Assembly (NCBI GenBank): GCA_035771175.1
Contig: CM069597.1
Coordinates: 9,521,001 to 9,585,000 of the forward strand
From: Paratinospora sagittata
Taxonomy: Eukaryota > Streptophyta > Magnoliopsida > Ranunculales > Menispermaceae
DNA length: 64,000 bases
Reading direction: 5' to 3'
In this document: positions 29,840 through 41,413 of the stretch, in pieces
Layout: the number at the start of each line of letters is the position of its first letter
Numbering within the stretch: position 1 is the stretch's first letter
Notes under the pieces: model-generated
The model's input: only the letters and a program-made list of their open reading frames with translations
The model's database searches: none
Told to the model about the DNA's origin: nothing
Translations under genes and position numbers: made by a program

Positions 29840-31935
29840 AGGAGATCGTATTGCTCTTCAGAATTTTGTTGGGATTAGCTAGAACTTGGTGAGCATATTC
29901 GAAGAGAGGTAGAATATAAATTTTAGGTCAAGAAATGACCATGAACTACTATGATTCAGCTATTGGCTACTGTTTGATTTAGAATTATCAGCTGCAGCAA
30001 ATATTAGAGAGCAAGGAGAGCCCTTCATATTGAGTATATCAGTTATTGCCTTCTTAATTTCTATACCTCTGAACTATATATATATATATATTCTTGTACA
30101 ATGTTGATATCAATTAAAAAATGGATCTCATGGTTGTTTTTTGTATTGACTTCTAGTGCAATATAATCCTATTGATATGTTAATCATGCTTTAACCCATT
30201 TGTCTGATATGCGAGTTCTAGTGCAGCTTTCTTGTAGTTCTTGTTTTTTTGTTTGTTTTTTCTTTTCTTGAATGATGTTGGTTGTGCTATAATTTGATAT
30301 CCAAATCAATCATATCATTGATTCTTTATAGGATATCCCTCTTGTTATGCTGATACTGTTGGACCATACAACTTGGTAACAATGTTATGTAGGAAGCTGA
30401 AGGCATTTGGTTCTAACTTCTAAGTAAGTACTATTATAAAACTGAATGTTATAGCACTCTTGCAGAAGTAAAGAGCTTTTTTTGAGTAGTTGCTATTATG
30501 TAAATCAATGTTACCAAGAAAAGTAATTGTGACAAACTCAACATCCTCAAATAGGGCCACTAATGTAAAGCTCAACATTTATAGAGTAAAATCACTAGTT
30601 ATGACAGCATAATCATCATGCTAGAGCTCACTAATCTGAGTGGAGTTGGCATAAACATGGAATGAAGATTACCCAAACTCCTCTAAGTTTTAGTTGAATT
30701 TTCTCAATTATCTAATCATTGAATTGCAAATTAAATATAAACAAAGAAGCCAAGAAAAATTCTGTTGAAGTTTGATTAGAAATCAAAATAATTTATAAAA
30801 CTAAAAAAAAAAGTTCTTTTGGATTTTTTCTACTTTTGAAATGCAAAGTTGTTGAGAATTTAACTTTTTCTTTTTTTATTTTGCAATGTTCCTAAAGAAT
30901 AATAGAGTGGAGTGGAGGATGTGAATTCATGTAGTTGGAAAAAAGACTTTGTTGAGTTGATTTGAGAATGCTCCTAAATAATATAAATATATGAAGTTGA
31001 AACCCAATCTCATAGATGCTAAATAAAAGCAACATTGGAAAACTCTAGTATTGACTTGTAAACGAAAAGAACATGCAATTCAACTCTTAAATCTCAAATA
31101 TATGTTAAAAATATAAATTACAAAATAGTTTGTTGTTCATGCAATGTGCATCTAGCATTATTAAGATTACAATTATTACTCTAAATTGTTACATGTTATG
31201 AATAAATAAGTTTGAAGAATATAATTAACTTTGTTTTAGCATATCTTGAAAGAAACATTAGATCTTTCCAACATTATATAATATTTTCTAAGCTTCACTT
31301 GGATGTAAAAGTTTTCTTCTCTCCACATTGAATTGAAGTTCCAAAAGCTAATTCTGAAATTTAAGTGAATGAAGTTTAATGCCAAGTGAAACTTTTGGTC
31401 TTTGTTCATGAAGAACCTAGGATCTTGAGGTAGAACCAAGGTTTAAAAGCGTGACGCATAAGCGAGGCATTTTTCTTGAGAGAGGCGAGCAAAATATATA
31501 TAAAATGCAAATGATTATAGATATCATTATTCAATGAAAAAACATAAAACTAAGTACATTTTGAAGCTTTGAGCATACTTTATTTTAAGCTAATTTGTCC
31601 TAGAATGCATGTATGAAAATTCAATTTTCATAGATTGATTGATTCATTGATATTACTAACAAATTAACAATAAACAAATAATAAAAAAACACGAAGTTCA
31701 TTGATCATAATAGGGTTGTGAAATCGTAAGACAAAAAAAAGAGGAGAAATTAAAGCAAATATCGGTATCAATCTTCAATTACTTATTTAACTACCAAACT
31801 AGCAAACAAACTTCAAAATCATATAACTATGTAAAATAAAACATGAAATGAATCAAATCAACAATATAACCATATAGCCATCTATTACGTATATCAATAA
31901 TTAAACTATCAATCATGTCAAATGAGTAATTCAAG
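29840..31935. other. Gene downstream region, AT-rich, no gene seen
   Basis: The 3' untranslated region of the gene probably ends near 30060-30130, where TATATATATA and AATTAAAAAA stretches could serve as polyadenylation elements; no canonical AATAAA is well placed. The rest has no readable frame. Near 31440-31480 there is a GTTTAAAAGCGTGACGCATAAGCGAGGC stretch of the kind found in degenerate plant repeats, too short to classify. Confidence 0.4.
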
Positions 31936-32034
31936 TTTTTTTTTTTTTTTTGTTGAGCGGCACCCAGGTGGTGTCCTCTTCTGCTTTGCGGCGAGACTAA
32001 TCCATCTTGATTCGACCCGGGTTGGACCACAAAG
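31936..32034 (-). mobile_element. SINE 3' end, 5'-truncated
   Basis: Read on the minus strand, a GGATTAGTCTCGCC...GGACACCACC...GGTGCC segment is followed by a run of A (poly-T on the plus strand, 31936-31951). GGATTAGTC...GGACACC followed by poly-A is a common 3' end of plant tRNA-derived SINEs. A GGGTCGAATCAAG stretch resembles a weak B box. The 5' portion (A box) is missing: the segment abuts a copia LTR start at 32035. No target duplication was found. Confidence 0.5.
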
Positions 32035-32110
32035 TGTTGGCCCAAGTGGTTTTTCACTTTGTTTTTTCTTAAGTGTTTTGATGTTAACAAACAATATAAC
32101 AAATGATGTT
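32035..32110 (+). mobile_element. Copia LTR 5' stub
   Basis: TGTTGGCCCAAGTGGTTTTT at 32035 is nearly the same as the copia LTR start at 17315 (minus strand). The stub ends at 32110, where gypsy element A begins. Element A therefore inserted into a copia LTR; the rest of that LTR should lie beyond the right edge of the window. Confidence 0.7.
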
Positions 32111-34882
32111 TGTAATGCCTTGTACCCCAGGCTGACATCATCTTAACACGTCGGATACTTAAATATACGTATTTATACGTGTATGACTCATAAAACCCCC
32201 ACATATTTTGTTGGTTCAGAATTTCCTAGGCTTAGAAGTCGAATGGACTTGATTCGGTAACGTTCCAACTGTCTGCACCTTAGGAATTAAAAAGGCCAAA
32301 TTGACTAGAACGTGTTTTACAAAACGTTCATATAAGGTAGGTCTTGCTTTGATTTCAAAATGGCCGAGAGAGGAATATTGAAAAAATTTAAATATACATA
32401 CATACATATATATATGCAAAAGAAGAAAATTTTGTCACCGATTACATCAATGGCTTCATCTCCTAAATCCGTGGTCCAATTGAGCTGAGATTTTGGCAGA
32501 TTATTCTTCTCTGATAGATCTTCATTTTGGTTGGTGAAGATCTTGATCAGAGTTGTCTATTGTGAGGTATAAGATTCAAAACGCTGCTGCTCAGATTTGC
32601 GGATTTTCTTGCGCAGTTTTGATCAAACGGTTGGATCTCACATTCCTAGCGATGGATTGAGCTGCAATTTTACCAGAAGGCTGAAAACTGACTCATAAAA
32701 AGTTTGAACAGTTAAGATGTTAAATTTGTGAGTCGTTTGTAAGAAATTGATTATCTAAGTGCAAGTAATTGTAGCAGGGAAACTGTTTTTTATTATTTAA
32801 GTATTTTTTTAGTGTGGGCCCAACTTGCAACTTGGCTTCTATAAAACCAATTGGACGACTTTCTTGCTCATTTTTGGCTTAGAAAAAGGGGGAAAAGAGG
32901 TGGAGAAGAGGAGAGGAGAAGAAACCAAGGGTTTTGGGTGTTCTTGCTCAAGAATCTCCTAAGGTAAGCATGTTTTACCATTCTTCTACCTAAAAATCTC
33001 TTTAGCTTATGCATTTGTGCTTCATTTTTTATCTAAGTAATGGTATAAGCCATGGTTTGGAAGTGCTTCAGACCTAGGGTTTGGTTGCATGTGCTCTTTT
33101 GAACTTGTTAATGGTAAAAATAGCTTCCCTTGACCTAGAACAACATCCATGAAGTGTTTTTCACATTCAAATCTAGGATTTGAAGGGTGGTGGAAGAACA
33201 CTTATTGGAGATAGACCTTGCATGTTTGATATGTGTGTTTGGATGTTGTTGGGAATTCATTAATGGTGAAACCCTCAATTTCTAGCAAGAAATTAGTGGG
33301 GTTGTTTGTATTTGACCTAAATCTAATTTATGGACTTAGGGTTTTCCAATTGATTTGCATGTCAACTATGTTGATTAAATTGGTCATTGTGGATGAATGA
33401 TGGTTTAAAATGCTGATTTTGCATGTTGAAAAACCTAGGTGTAGTGCAACTTTGGCTAAGGCCATGATTTGAGACTTTGCCTAAATTTGGGGCTTTTGGC
33501 CTAGACTAAGTCAATTAATTAAATTGACATGAGATTGGTCTAAATTGGCCCAATTTATGTTTGAATGCATTGTATTATTGATGGTTGGATCATGAGAATC
33601 AACCTTAGGCATTCCTTTGGGTTGTATGAGATCTAATTAGGTGTATAGTGGTTTGATTGCATTATATGGGTTAGCTCATTGATGCAACCATTTTAGAGTC
33701 TATGTTGGCTAGTGAATTGGGGCTTAATCATGGTCAATAGGCATGTAATTGGAATGATTTTAATTATGAATGAACCTATGTTATGTGCAGGGTTTGTGAT
33801 TGATCCAATTGTCCCCAATTGTGCCAATTGCGGGTTGAAGTGCCTAGTATTGGTTGGATTTAGATTAGCTAAGTCTAGCCAATCAATAGTGAGTGTTTCT
33901 TTATATTTGGTTTCTATATGTGGCATGGTATTATATAAAATGTTTTGAATTGATATATATGTGTTTTGCATGATTTAATGATTCAAGAAATGAATTTGAG
34001 CATAGTTTAGTTGGGTTAGCAATTGGGTGGATATCCTAGTATGGAGTTTTGGGTAATTCCATTGAGCTGGATGGTGATCCCTAGTTGTAGACCTTGCAGA
34101 GGATTTTTATGGATTGTGTATGTTAGGATCGCTTAGGCATGGTAGTTATCTTGGTGGGCTGATCCTATAGTTCATACAATCCCAGAAATCCTAATAGAAT
34201 ACGGGTAAAGAAGTTCAATCGGACAATGGGTGTCGCGCTCTCAAGCTCTTGTATTGCTTCTTACTTAGGAGGTGTCTAAGATTGCATATAACATGTTTGG
34301 AAAATGAAATGCATTGTCTTGAATATTGACATGATGCATTATGTTTAGCTTTTATATGATCTTGTATATTACCATGTTATTGAAATCGCTTTGATGAGCT
34401 TTTACCATATTTTATATAAATGCATGTATATTGCCACTTGTAGAAAATATTCACTGAACTTGTTGTAGCTCACCTTTTATTCTTATAATTTCAGGTTCTA
34501 ATAGGAAGGGGAAAGGGAAGGCCTAGCTGCGTAGAGCTTCTCGAGTTTTTGTGATGTAGGTGTTTTGTACATTTTTGCATTTTGGTATAATGTACATAAT
34601 AACACCTAGTGTATTATACTTAACACATAGATGGGATGTAATTTGCATATTAGGTATGGTTTGTATATTTTGGACTTCAGAATTTTATATTTGTCCCTGT
34701 TTGGCGAATGGAATTATATTGATGTTAATTATGTCTATTTTTATGTTTAGATGGATGCTAATTTGGGATTATGTGTTTATTAGGTTGTTTAGATGAGACT
34801 GACAGGACGCCGGGTGTATCGAGGGAGGATATATCTTAGGGTTCCGTGTCAGTCATGATGTTACTCGTCGTGGGTCGTGACA
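32111..34882 (+). mobile_element. Gypsy element A, 5' LTR
   Basis: TGTAATGCC...GTCGTGACA, 2772 bp, followed five bases later by a primer-binding site. A TATA box CTATAAAA lies near 32840, then a GA-rich leader. A good splice donor (AAG/GTAAGC, GT at 32964) comes next, then AT-rich sequence with no coding sense, and near the end the module ATTCACTGAAC..TAGCTCAC..TTTCAG/GT (34449-34496). The first 1.5 kb match the 3' LTR copy at 50347-51914 closely. Confidence 0.9.
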
Positions 34883-34886
34883 ACTT

Positions 34887-34898
34887 TGGTATCAGAGC
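34887..34898 (+). other. Primer-binding site of element A
   Basis: TGGTATCAGAGC, complementary to initiator tRNA-Met, begins four bases after the LTR end at 34882. Confidence 0.9.
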
Positions 34899-35082
34899 GA
34901 GTGTTTAGGTTTAAAAACCATAAAAATAAAATAAAAGACTTATATGATATTATGATTGCTTTTACGGGTATGATTATTGGTAGTTATCGTAGCGATAACA
35001 ACTTTCATGGATTGTGATCCTGTTGAGCTTTCCCTTATTTGTGAATTTCAGATTTACAAGAGGGGGAAATTCGGGATCGACC

Positions 35083-35419
35083 ATGGACCCAGATGAGAGG
35101 TTTAGGAAGATTGAGGCCTTACTCGCTATTCAGCAGGCTGCCAAGACCCAGATTTAACAGCAGCAGACCTAAATATTGGCATTACTCGCCCAGGTTCAAG
35201 GTAATAGGCCGCCATAGCGGGGTGTTCCATTTGAGGGGGAGCACAACAGCGTTGGTATGGCCATGGGAGACAGGGCTGGACCAACTGCAGTTCAGGCTGA
35301 GGCTGTGGGGGCTGGAGAGCAGGTGACTGAGGCAGAGAGGTATGAGAGGGTCATGAAGACCTTTCGGATTCAAGGCCCGACTGAGTTTGCTAGAGGCCTC
35401 TGTATTGAGACAAGTGAGA
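35083..35419 (+). pseudogene. Element A gag, first part
   Basis: ATG at 35083 starts MDPDERFRKIEALLAIQQAAK, with stops soon after where Gln codons are expected. It reads in frame up to RVMKTFRIQGPTEFARG at about 35400, a typical gypsy gag beginning (usual form: F.....P..F.G...). Element B interrupts it at 35420, and the reading resumes at 44162 (RWLRMMKTIF...). Confidence 0.8.
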
Positions 35420-37200
35420 TGTAACACCCCGTAGTTTTAATTAAATACATACATTGAATTACGCGTATATCGAGATATATAATATACGTATTTTATACGT
35501 AGGAGCCAAATATACACGCGGATGATTAGTAAACAAATAAAATTATTAAATGAAGATGATACATATGGGATCATCCTATATGGGTGCTTACAATTTAGAA
35601 AAAATGAAGTTGAATTAAATTGATTAATTTATGGGGTTGAAAATATGTGGATTGGAGTATGATGTAATAAATTAATGAATAGTATGATTTAATGCATAAA
35701 AGTTAAATATTAATATGGGAAGTTGCTTTATTAAGTAGATTGTATTATTAAATGCCATACTATCATTAGATTATAAGTTGATATTAGCATAAGATGATAA
35801 AAATGACCTTGATATTATAAAATATTATAAACTTATCATTCTCTCATTCTTTCAGATATCTCATTTCTAATCTCTCTCTCACCAACGTCCAAAAAAAAAA
35901 AAAAAGAAAAAAAAGAGAAAGAAAAAAAAGAAGAACGGACGGAGTAAAGAAGGAAGAGGAGAACGAAAGGAGAAACACGAGACTCGCGTCAAATCAGGAC
36001 TCGCGGTAAGTGATTTTCACTCTATTTCTTCGTGAAATTAATATCTAAGCTAGATGTAACGATTATAGTGGAGTAATTTTAGCTATGGGAGTTGTTTTAC
36101 AGTGTTTTCAAAATTTGGGTTTTTACCCAACTTGGATGAAAATTTGTTCGAAAGGTGAAAAAACACTCCCTAGACTGTAGGAGACCCGAATATGTGGTTC
36201 GATTGCAATTATGTGTTCATTTGAAATTTTTATAGCCGTTAGAAGTTTGTTGGAAGTTAGAGTTATATTAGAAACCTTTCGAATCATATTAAAACCCAAT
36301 GAAACTCCAGTTGAAGGCTATAGAATGGTAGAATGAACTGTTGTGAGTTCATCGATGCTAAGTTCATGATTTTTGGAGACCGTTTGACAATTTTAGTAAA
36401 AATTTATTTGTTTTCAGTGAATAGTGAAGACGTGAACAGTGACGTGAACAATACTGTAAGTATTTCCTGTGAATAAAATGGAATTGGACTCGAGTGAAAC
36501 TCCGGTTTGAGATCATAGAATCGTAGAGAACTGAATTCCGGACGTTTCGATGCTAAGATTGTGATTTTTGGATATGATTTGATATTTTTAGTAACTAAAT
36601 ATATAATTTTGGTGAGAAAATTTACTTTCGTGACCTTCGCGAACGCGTAAAACCTCAGTAAAACACCTGTTGAAGGTAGTAAAATGGTAGAATGATTGAT
36701 TTTACACGTGTCGATGTGAACAGAATAATTTTAGGAATGTTCTAGATTTTTAATAAAAATGATATATGTTCCAGTAGAAAAATAAACTGAGAATCAGTGA
36801 AAATATGAATTGGAACTCTATTTTCACTGTTTTTTTTGTGTAAATATCTAGATTGACCACGAAAACAAGATAGTAGTTTCTTCAATTGCTTATGAGTCTT
36901 AAATGGAGTTGGAATCTAAATTCACAGATATAATATTTTTCAGGTGGATCTTTATTATTAGTGATTTGAAGTGAGTTGAGAAATTGAATATGTAAATAGA
37001 TATGAATAAATGAAATTGAATTATGGAGTGGTTGTGACAGGTTGAATTCGGGAAATGCTGTCAAAATTTCTAAAAATTTCGAGAATTATTGTGATGTCAG
37101 TTGAAGGCTGACAATATGTTATCTACTATATATGGGTATGTACAGTGGATAGTATACTGTGCTGGTCATGACGTCAGTCTACGTTAGGGGCGTCGTGACA
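35420..37200 (+). mobile_element. Gypsy element B, 5' LTR with internal deletion
   Basis: TGTAACACCCCGTAG...GTCGTGACA, 1781 bp. The target duplication TGAGA lies directly before it (35415-35419). It matches the 3' LTR (41414-44161) with few differences along its first 1.6 kb, but about 970 bp present in the 3' copy (43040 to about 44010) are absent; the junction is near 37042-37050. TATA candidate TATAAACTT near 35829. A candidate splice donor GCG/GTAAGT is at 36006. The deletion removes the matching acceptor module. Confidence 0.9.
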
Positions 37201-37204
37201 ATAT

Positions 37205-37216
37205 TGGTATCAGAGC
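37205..37216 (+). other. Primer-binding site of element B
   Basis: TGGTATCAGAGC, four bases after the LTR end at 37200; initiator tRNA-Met type. Confidence 0.9.
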
Positions 37217-40200
37217 TTAGATTTAAAATCCTTAAAAAGATAAAAGTTTTATGATATTATGATTGATTGTATGAGTATATATATGGGTAGTCCTATTATG
37301 TTGAGCCTAATTCAATATGTTATCTTGATTGAGAATCACCTGTGTCGGTGAATTCCTGATTTGGAAAAGACCAGTCAAGATTAACAATGAAAATTGCTGA
37401 TCACGAAAGGATCAGAAGGTTGAAAGAAAAAGAACAGGATGTAATCCAGTGATAATAAATTATATAGCTTATATATGGCTAGTAACTACCCAACAACAAC
37501 GAAATGCACAGCTTATAAGCTTGTGATAAAGTTGTAATGTGAAAATGACAGAGGCTTCAACCATTGATAGCACCCAATTTGGGTGCCAATGGTGTGAGTA
37601 CTTCTGTAAAAATATATATAGTTAAGATTGAAGTAAAAATAAAATAAATAGAAGGTCTCAATGATAAGCCAGATGAAATGAAAAGATATGTGAAAGTTAT
37701 GAAAACTTTCAGGAGAAGAGACTCTTCTATCTTAACTGACAAATATTAGATGTAGTAAAAAATTTGCTACTCTGCTTGGAGACCATCTTAGAGAATGATT
37801 AAGTCTCTGAAAATGATAAAGCAAGTTAGCTAGGTTTAAGCTAACTGATGATAAGAGATAATAGAAAATTGGGTTAAGGACTCTGAGATGAGTAAGACAT
37901 GAGATTAATTAAAGAAACTATTTTATGAGGGCTTCTATCATCATGCTGAAATTGATTTAGGATCCTATACGACAGGTTTGATAATTGTTGAGTTATAAAT
38001 ATATTCGCAGGTTATGAGGCAGCCTATAAATTTTGGGTTAGCCAAAGCTGTGGTGAAATTGTTAACACCAGCAATACTAGTGATATAACTTGCACTGCCG
38101 TTTGAAGACAAGTCATCAACACCAGTGTTAGGTAAAAGGAGAAATAAGTAATGTAAGAAAATGTTGGGGCAATAATATGAAATTCAAGATAAGCGAAACA
38201 TTGAGTAAGGTTGAGATTTTGGCAGTATTCGTGACTCTAATTTTGTTAGTACCTGACCCAATAATAATGGGGAAAAAGGAAGTGATGTTAACGAATTATG
38301 AAAACCAGAAGTGGTTTCCATTGCCTGAGCAGGAGTCACAGACTGCGTACATTGTATCTCGACCAATAATTGTCTATTATCAATCTAAAAAAAAAAAAGA
38401 CACGGGATGTGTTAATCTCCAGTTAGTCGATATGGAATGCCCCAATATTTTTTTTATCAATGTGACTCCACCAGATTTTAGAGAATAAATTAAAGTAAAT
38501 ACAAGACCAGATCCAAAGATTAGTAAGACGTTGATAACAGGTATGATCAACATTTTGTTATCGTGTATATTCTGATGTATTGTTGGATCTACCTGGTCCT
38601 TTATCTCTGGTAATATGGTAGGAAAATTGTATTATCTTCTGTTATAATAATGTATCATTGATTGTGAGTATGCCTACAGGAGAAAGAATCTACCATGATA
38701 TGGTCAGCAAATAATATGTGGAATAAATATGAGGGTCATCAAGTAATTATGAACTTTAAAATATGAAATTTTTTGGAATTGGATGCTTTGTTGGGTATGA
38801 TTGGCTGGTCACCTCTCATGCCAGGTGGAGCGTCTCTCCGAAAAGAAGTAATATGCTGAATAAGTGGAAAATTCTCATGTTGAATCTCAAGAAATTTATA
38901 CCCTAAAAATCTTCTATCTAAGATAAGCTAGTTATTGACGAGGACATGAAGAATATGGAGCCATTTTGAGTAACGTAATAAAGCATGCAGTTGATTAAAA
39001 TTCCTGTGGTGAGCTGGTATATTGGAGTATTCTCTGATGAATTATTAAAATTGCCACCTAGACAGGAGATTGATAGCATATAAAACTGATGCCAAGCACC
39101 TGAGAAATTGTGAGAATTTAAGGTGTAGGTAAATGTGTTAATGAGCAAAAGATTTATTATCCTTGATATGTCACATTGGAGAGCATTTGTGATAATATGG
39201 AATGAAGGTATAGTGAAATATGTTTAAGTATGAATTACTGTTAACTGAGCAGGGTAACAACAAAGAATGAATATCCTTTACCATGGATAGATGGTCGAAT
39301 TCGATTAACTAAATGGAGCCAAATTTTCTTTAAGATCATTTTGAGATCTAGGCACCATCAGTTAAGACTTCAAGAAAAGGATGTAATGCAGACTGTTTTA
39401 AGACAAGATATGGGTATTATGAAATTTTGGTAGCCTTGATTAATGTGTCAATCACGTTTATAGGATTGATGTAGTGGGTATATGAACCATATCTTAATTA
39501 TTACATAGTCTTCGATGATGATATATGCAATTGTCCCAAGAAATGAGAGGAGCATGAATAAAACCTCAAAATTATCTTGTAGTCACCGAGAGAGCACCGA
39601 TTGAGTGCCAAGCTCGGTGAATATGAGTTTTCAAGATAATTGAGATGAGATTTTTTGGATCACATGACTAGTTTAAATAGTATCTTTAAGGATGCTGGGT
39701 AGGTCAAAGTGATCATAGTACTGTTAAAACTGATTTTAATGATGGAAATCAGAAGTTTTCTGGTATTAGTTGTATGTTATAGAAAGTGCGTGGAAAGATC
39801 CTTGAAGCTATATGTTCCACTCACGAAACTAAACCAGACAAATGCTATATAATGTGTGGACCGTTGTGCATGGGAAAGCTCTCACAGTATTAAATGTTAT
39901 TACTATTTCCAGAACCTGGAAGTAATTGTGATTGATGAATATCACGTCCAGATCTGGGTTGCGCATTGATACAAAAGGATAGGTTAATTACTTGTGTCTA
40001 CAGATATTTGGTAGTGCACGAGAATAACTATCTTGAGAGTGAATAGAAATTTGTTGGTAGTTATTTTGAAATAATGAGAGCATTGCCTTTATAATAAAAA
40101 GGTCACATTATCTTCAGATTTTAAGAGTCTGAAGTAATTATTTGAACGAAAAGAAACTGAATATGAGGTAATAAATGTGGCAAGAATTCCTGAAGGATTT

Positions 40201-41413
40201 GATTTTGTATCGAATTATTATCCTGGGAAAGGCCAATATGTTGCTGAGACATTGAGCAGGAAACAAGCTGAAACTGGAGTAGGATCTATCAGTTAGCCAT
40301 AAATAGAGATTGTTTTGAGTGAGAGTTACAGTTATGAGTGTACTCTATGTTACTCCACGTGTTGATATTTGTGCTCGGATGCATGTTCAGCTAATTGATA
40401 CTCATATTCAGAGAGAAAAAGTCATGATGAGACGAGTATGATATTAGTATGAAAGATTATGGATTGTGCTAAATGAAGATGAGATTCAAATGGTATCTTA
40501 TGGGTTATGGGTAGAAATGATACCATTTGGATAACCATTAGTGGACTGACAAGTCTATGTATTCTTCCAATGAACACCAGAATTCTATTGATAGACTGAG
40601 CATATAATATATGTGTGAGATAGGGAGATTTTATGGGAGTACTCAGATATTTGTCATGTCGGATTAAGATCCGAAGATTGTGTCGAGATCTGATATATGA
40701 TGCAGACTCGATTTGGTACTCATCTCCTTCTCAGTGTGATATTTTATTCTCAGACTGGTTGACAGACTGAGAAAGTGACTTTGATGCTTGTGAGCATGCT
40801 CGGGTCTGGTATACTTGAATTTTGGTGGAAGTTGGAAGGAATATTTTATGTGTGTAAACTTATGTGTATAAATAGTTATTATAAGAGCATAATGATGACA
40901 CTCTAAAGGTTTGATAGTAAGCCTTGTAGATCTCCAACTTGTTGATGTGAAAGTATGGAGTTATTGTTCTTGGTGCCAAATGATATTATTAAATACACAA
41001 AGTTGGTATATAGGCCTTGAAATGTATTGTGGCTGACTCAGTTTTGCTAAGGGTCTTACCACATAAAAGCCAAATAAGATTTGGGACGAAAAGAAAGCTC
41101 GCATTGCGATTTGTTGGACCATTAGAGATCCTTGATAGGATAGGTCCATTGGCTTACCGATTTGCTCTACTGTCATAGTTGATAGGTGTCCGTAATATTT
41201 TCTCTATATTGATGTTGAGGAAATATCATTCGGATTCCATATATGTTATGTATATAACTTAACTCTAAGTTGGGGAGGATACTACGTATCAAGAAAAGCA
41301 AACATGAGAGCGGAAATATAAAATGCGGGAGCAGTTTTCTGGAATTGTGTATTACTTGGGGAATAGTCCTTGATTTTAAATTTCGAGGACGAAATTCCTT
41401 AAGTTGGGGAGAT
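37217..41413 (+). pseudogene. Element B internal region, severely decayed gypsy gag-pol
   Basis: No ORF of note, but gypsy landmarks are recognisable in order: a gag-like stretch near 37690-37950; an RT fingers-like segment near 39262 (EYPLPWIDGRIRL, then LRSRHHQLRLQEKDV); an FDDDI-like remnant of the FIDDIL catalytic motif near 39512; an RNase H end near 40190-40290 (NYYPGKGQYVAETLSRKQAE); integrase fragments near 40680-40790; and an ILNFEDEIP end near 41370, followed by the purine tract TAAGTTGGGGAGAT before 41414. Stops and shifts are much denser than in elements A, C or D. Confidence 0.75.

Noticed and set aside
34887..34898. tRNA-like sequences (TGGTATCAGAGC) as tRNA genes
   Set aside because: Only the 12-base complement of a tRNA 3' end is present next to LTR ends. 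No cloverleaf or internal promoter was seen, so no tRNA gene is called anywhere in the window.
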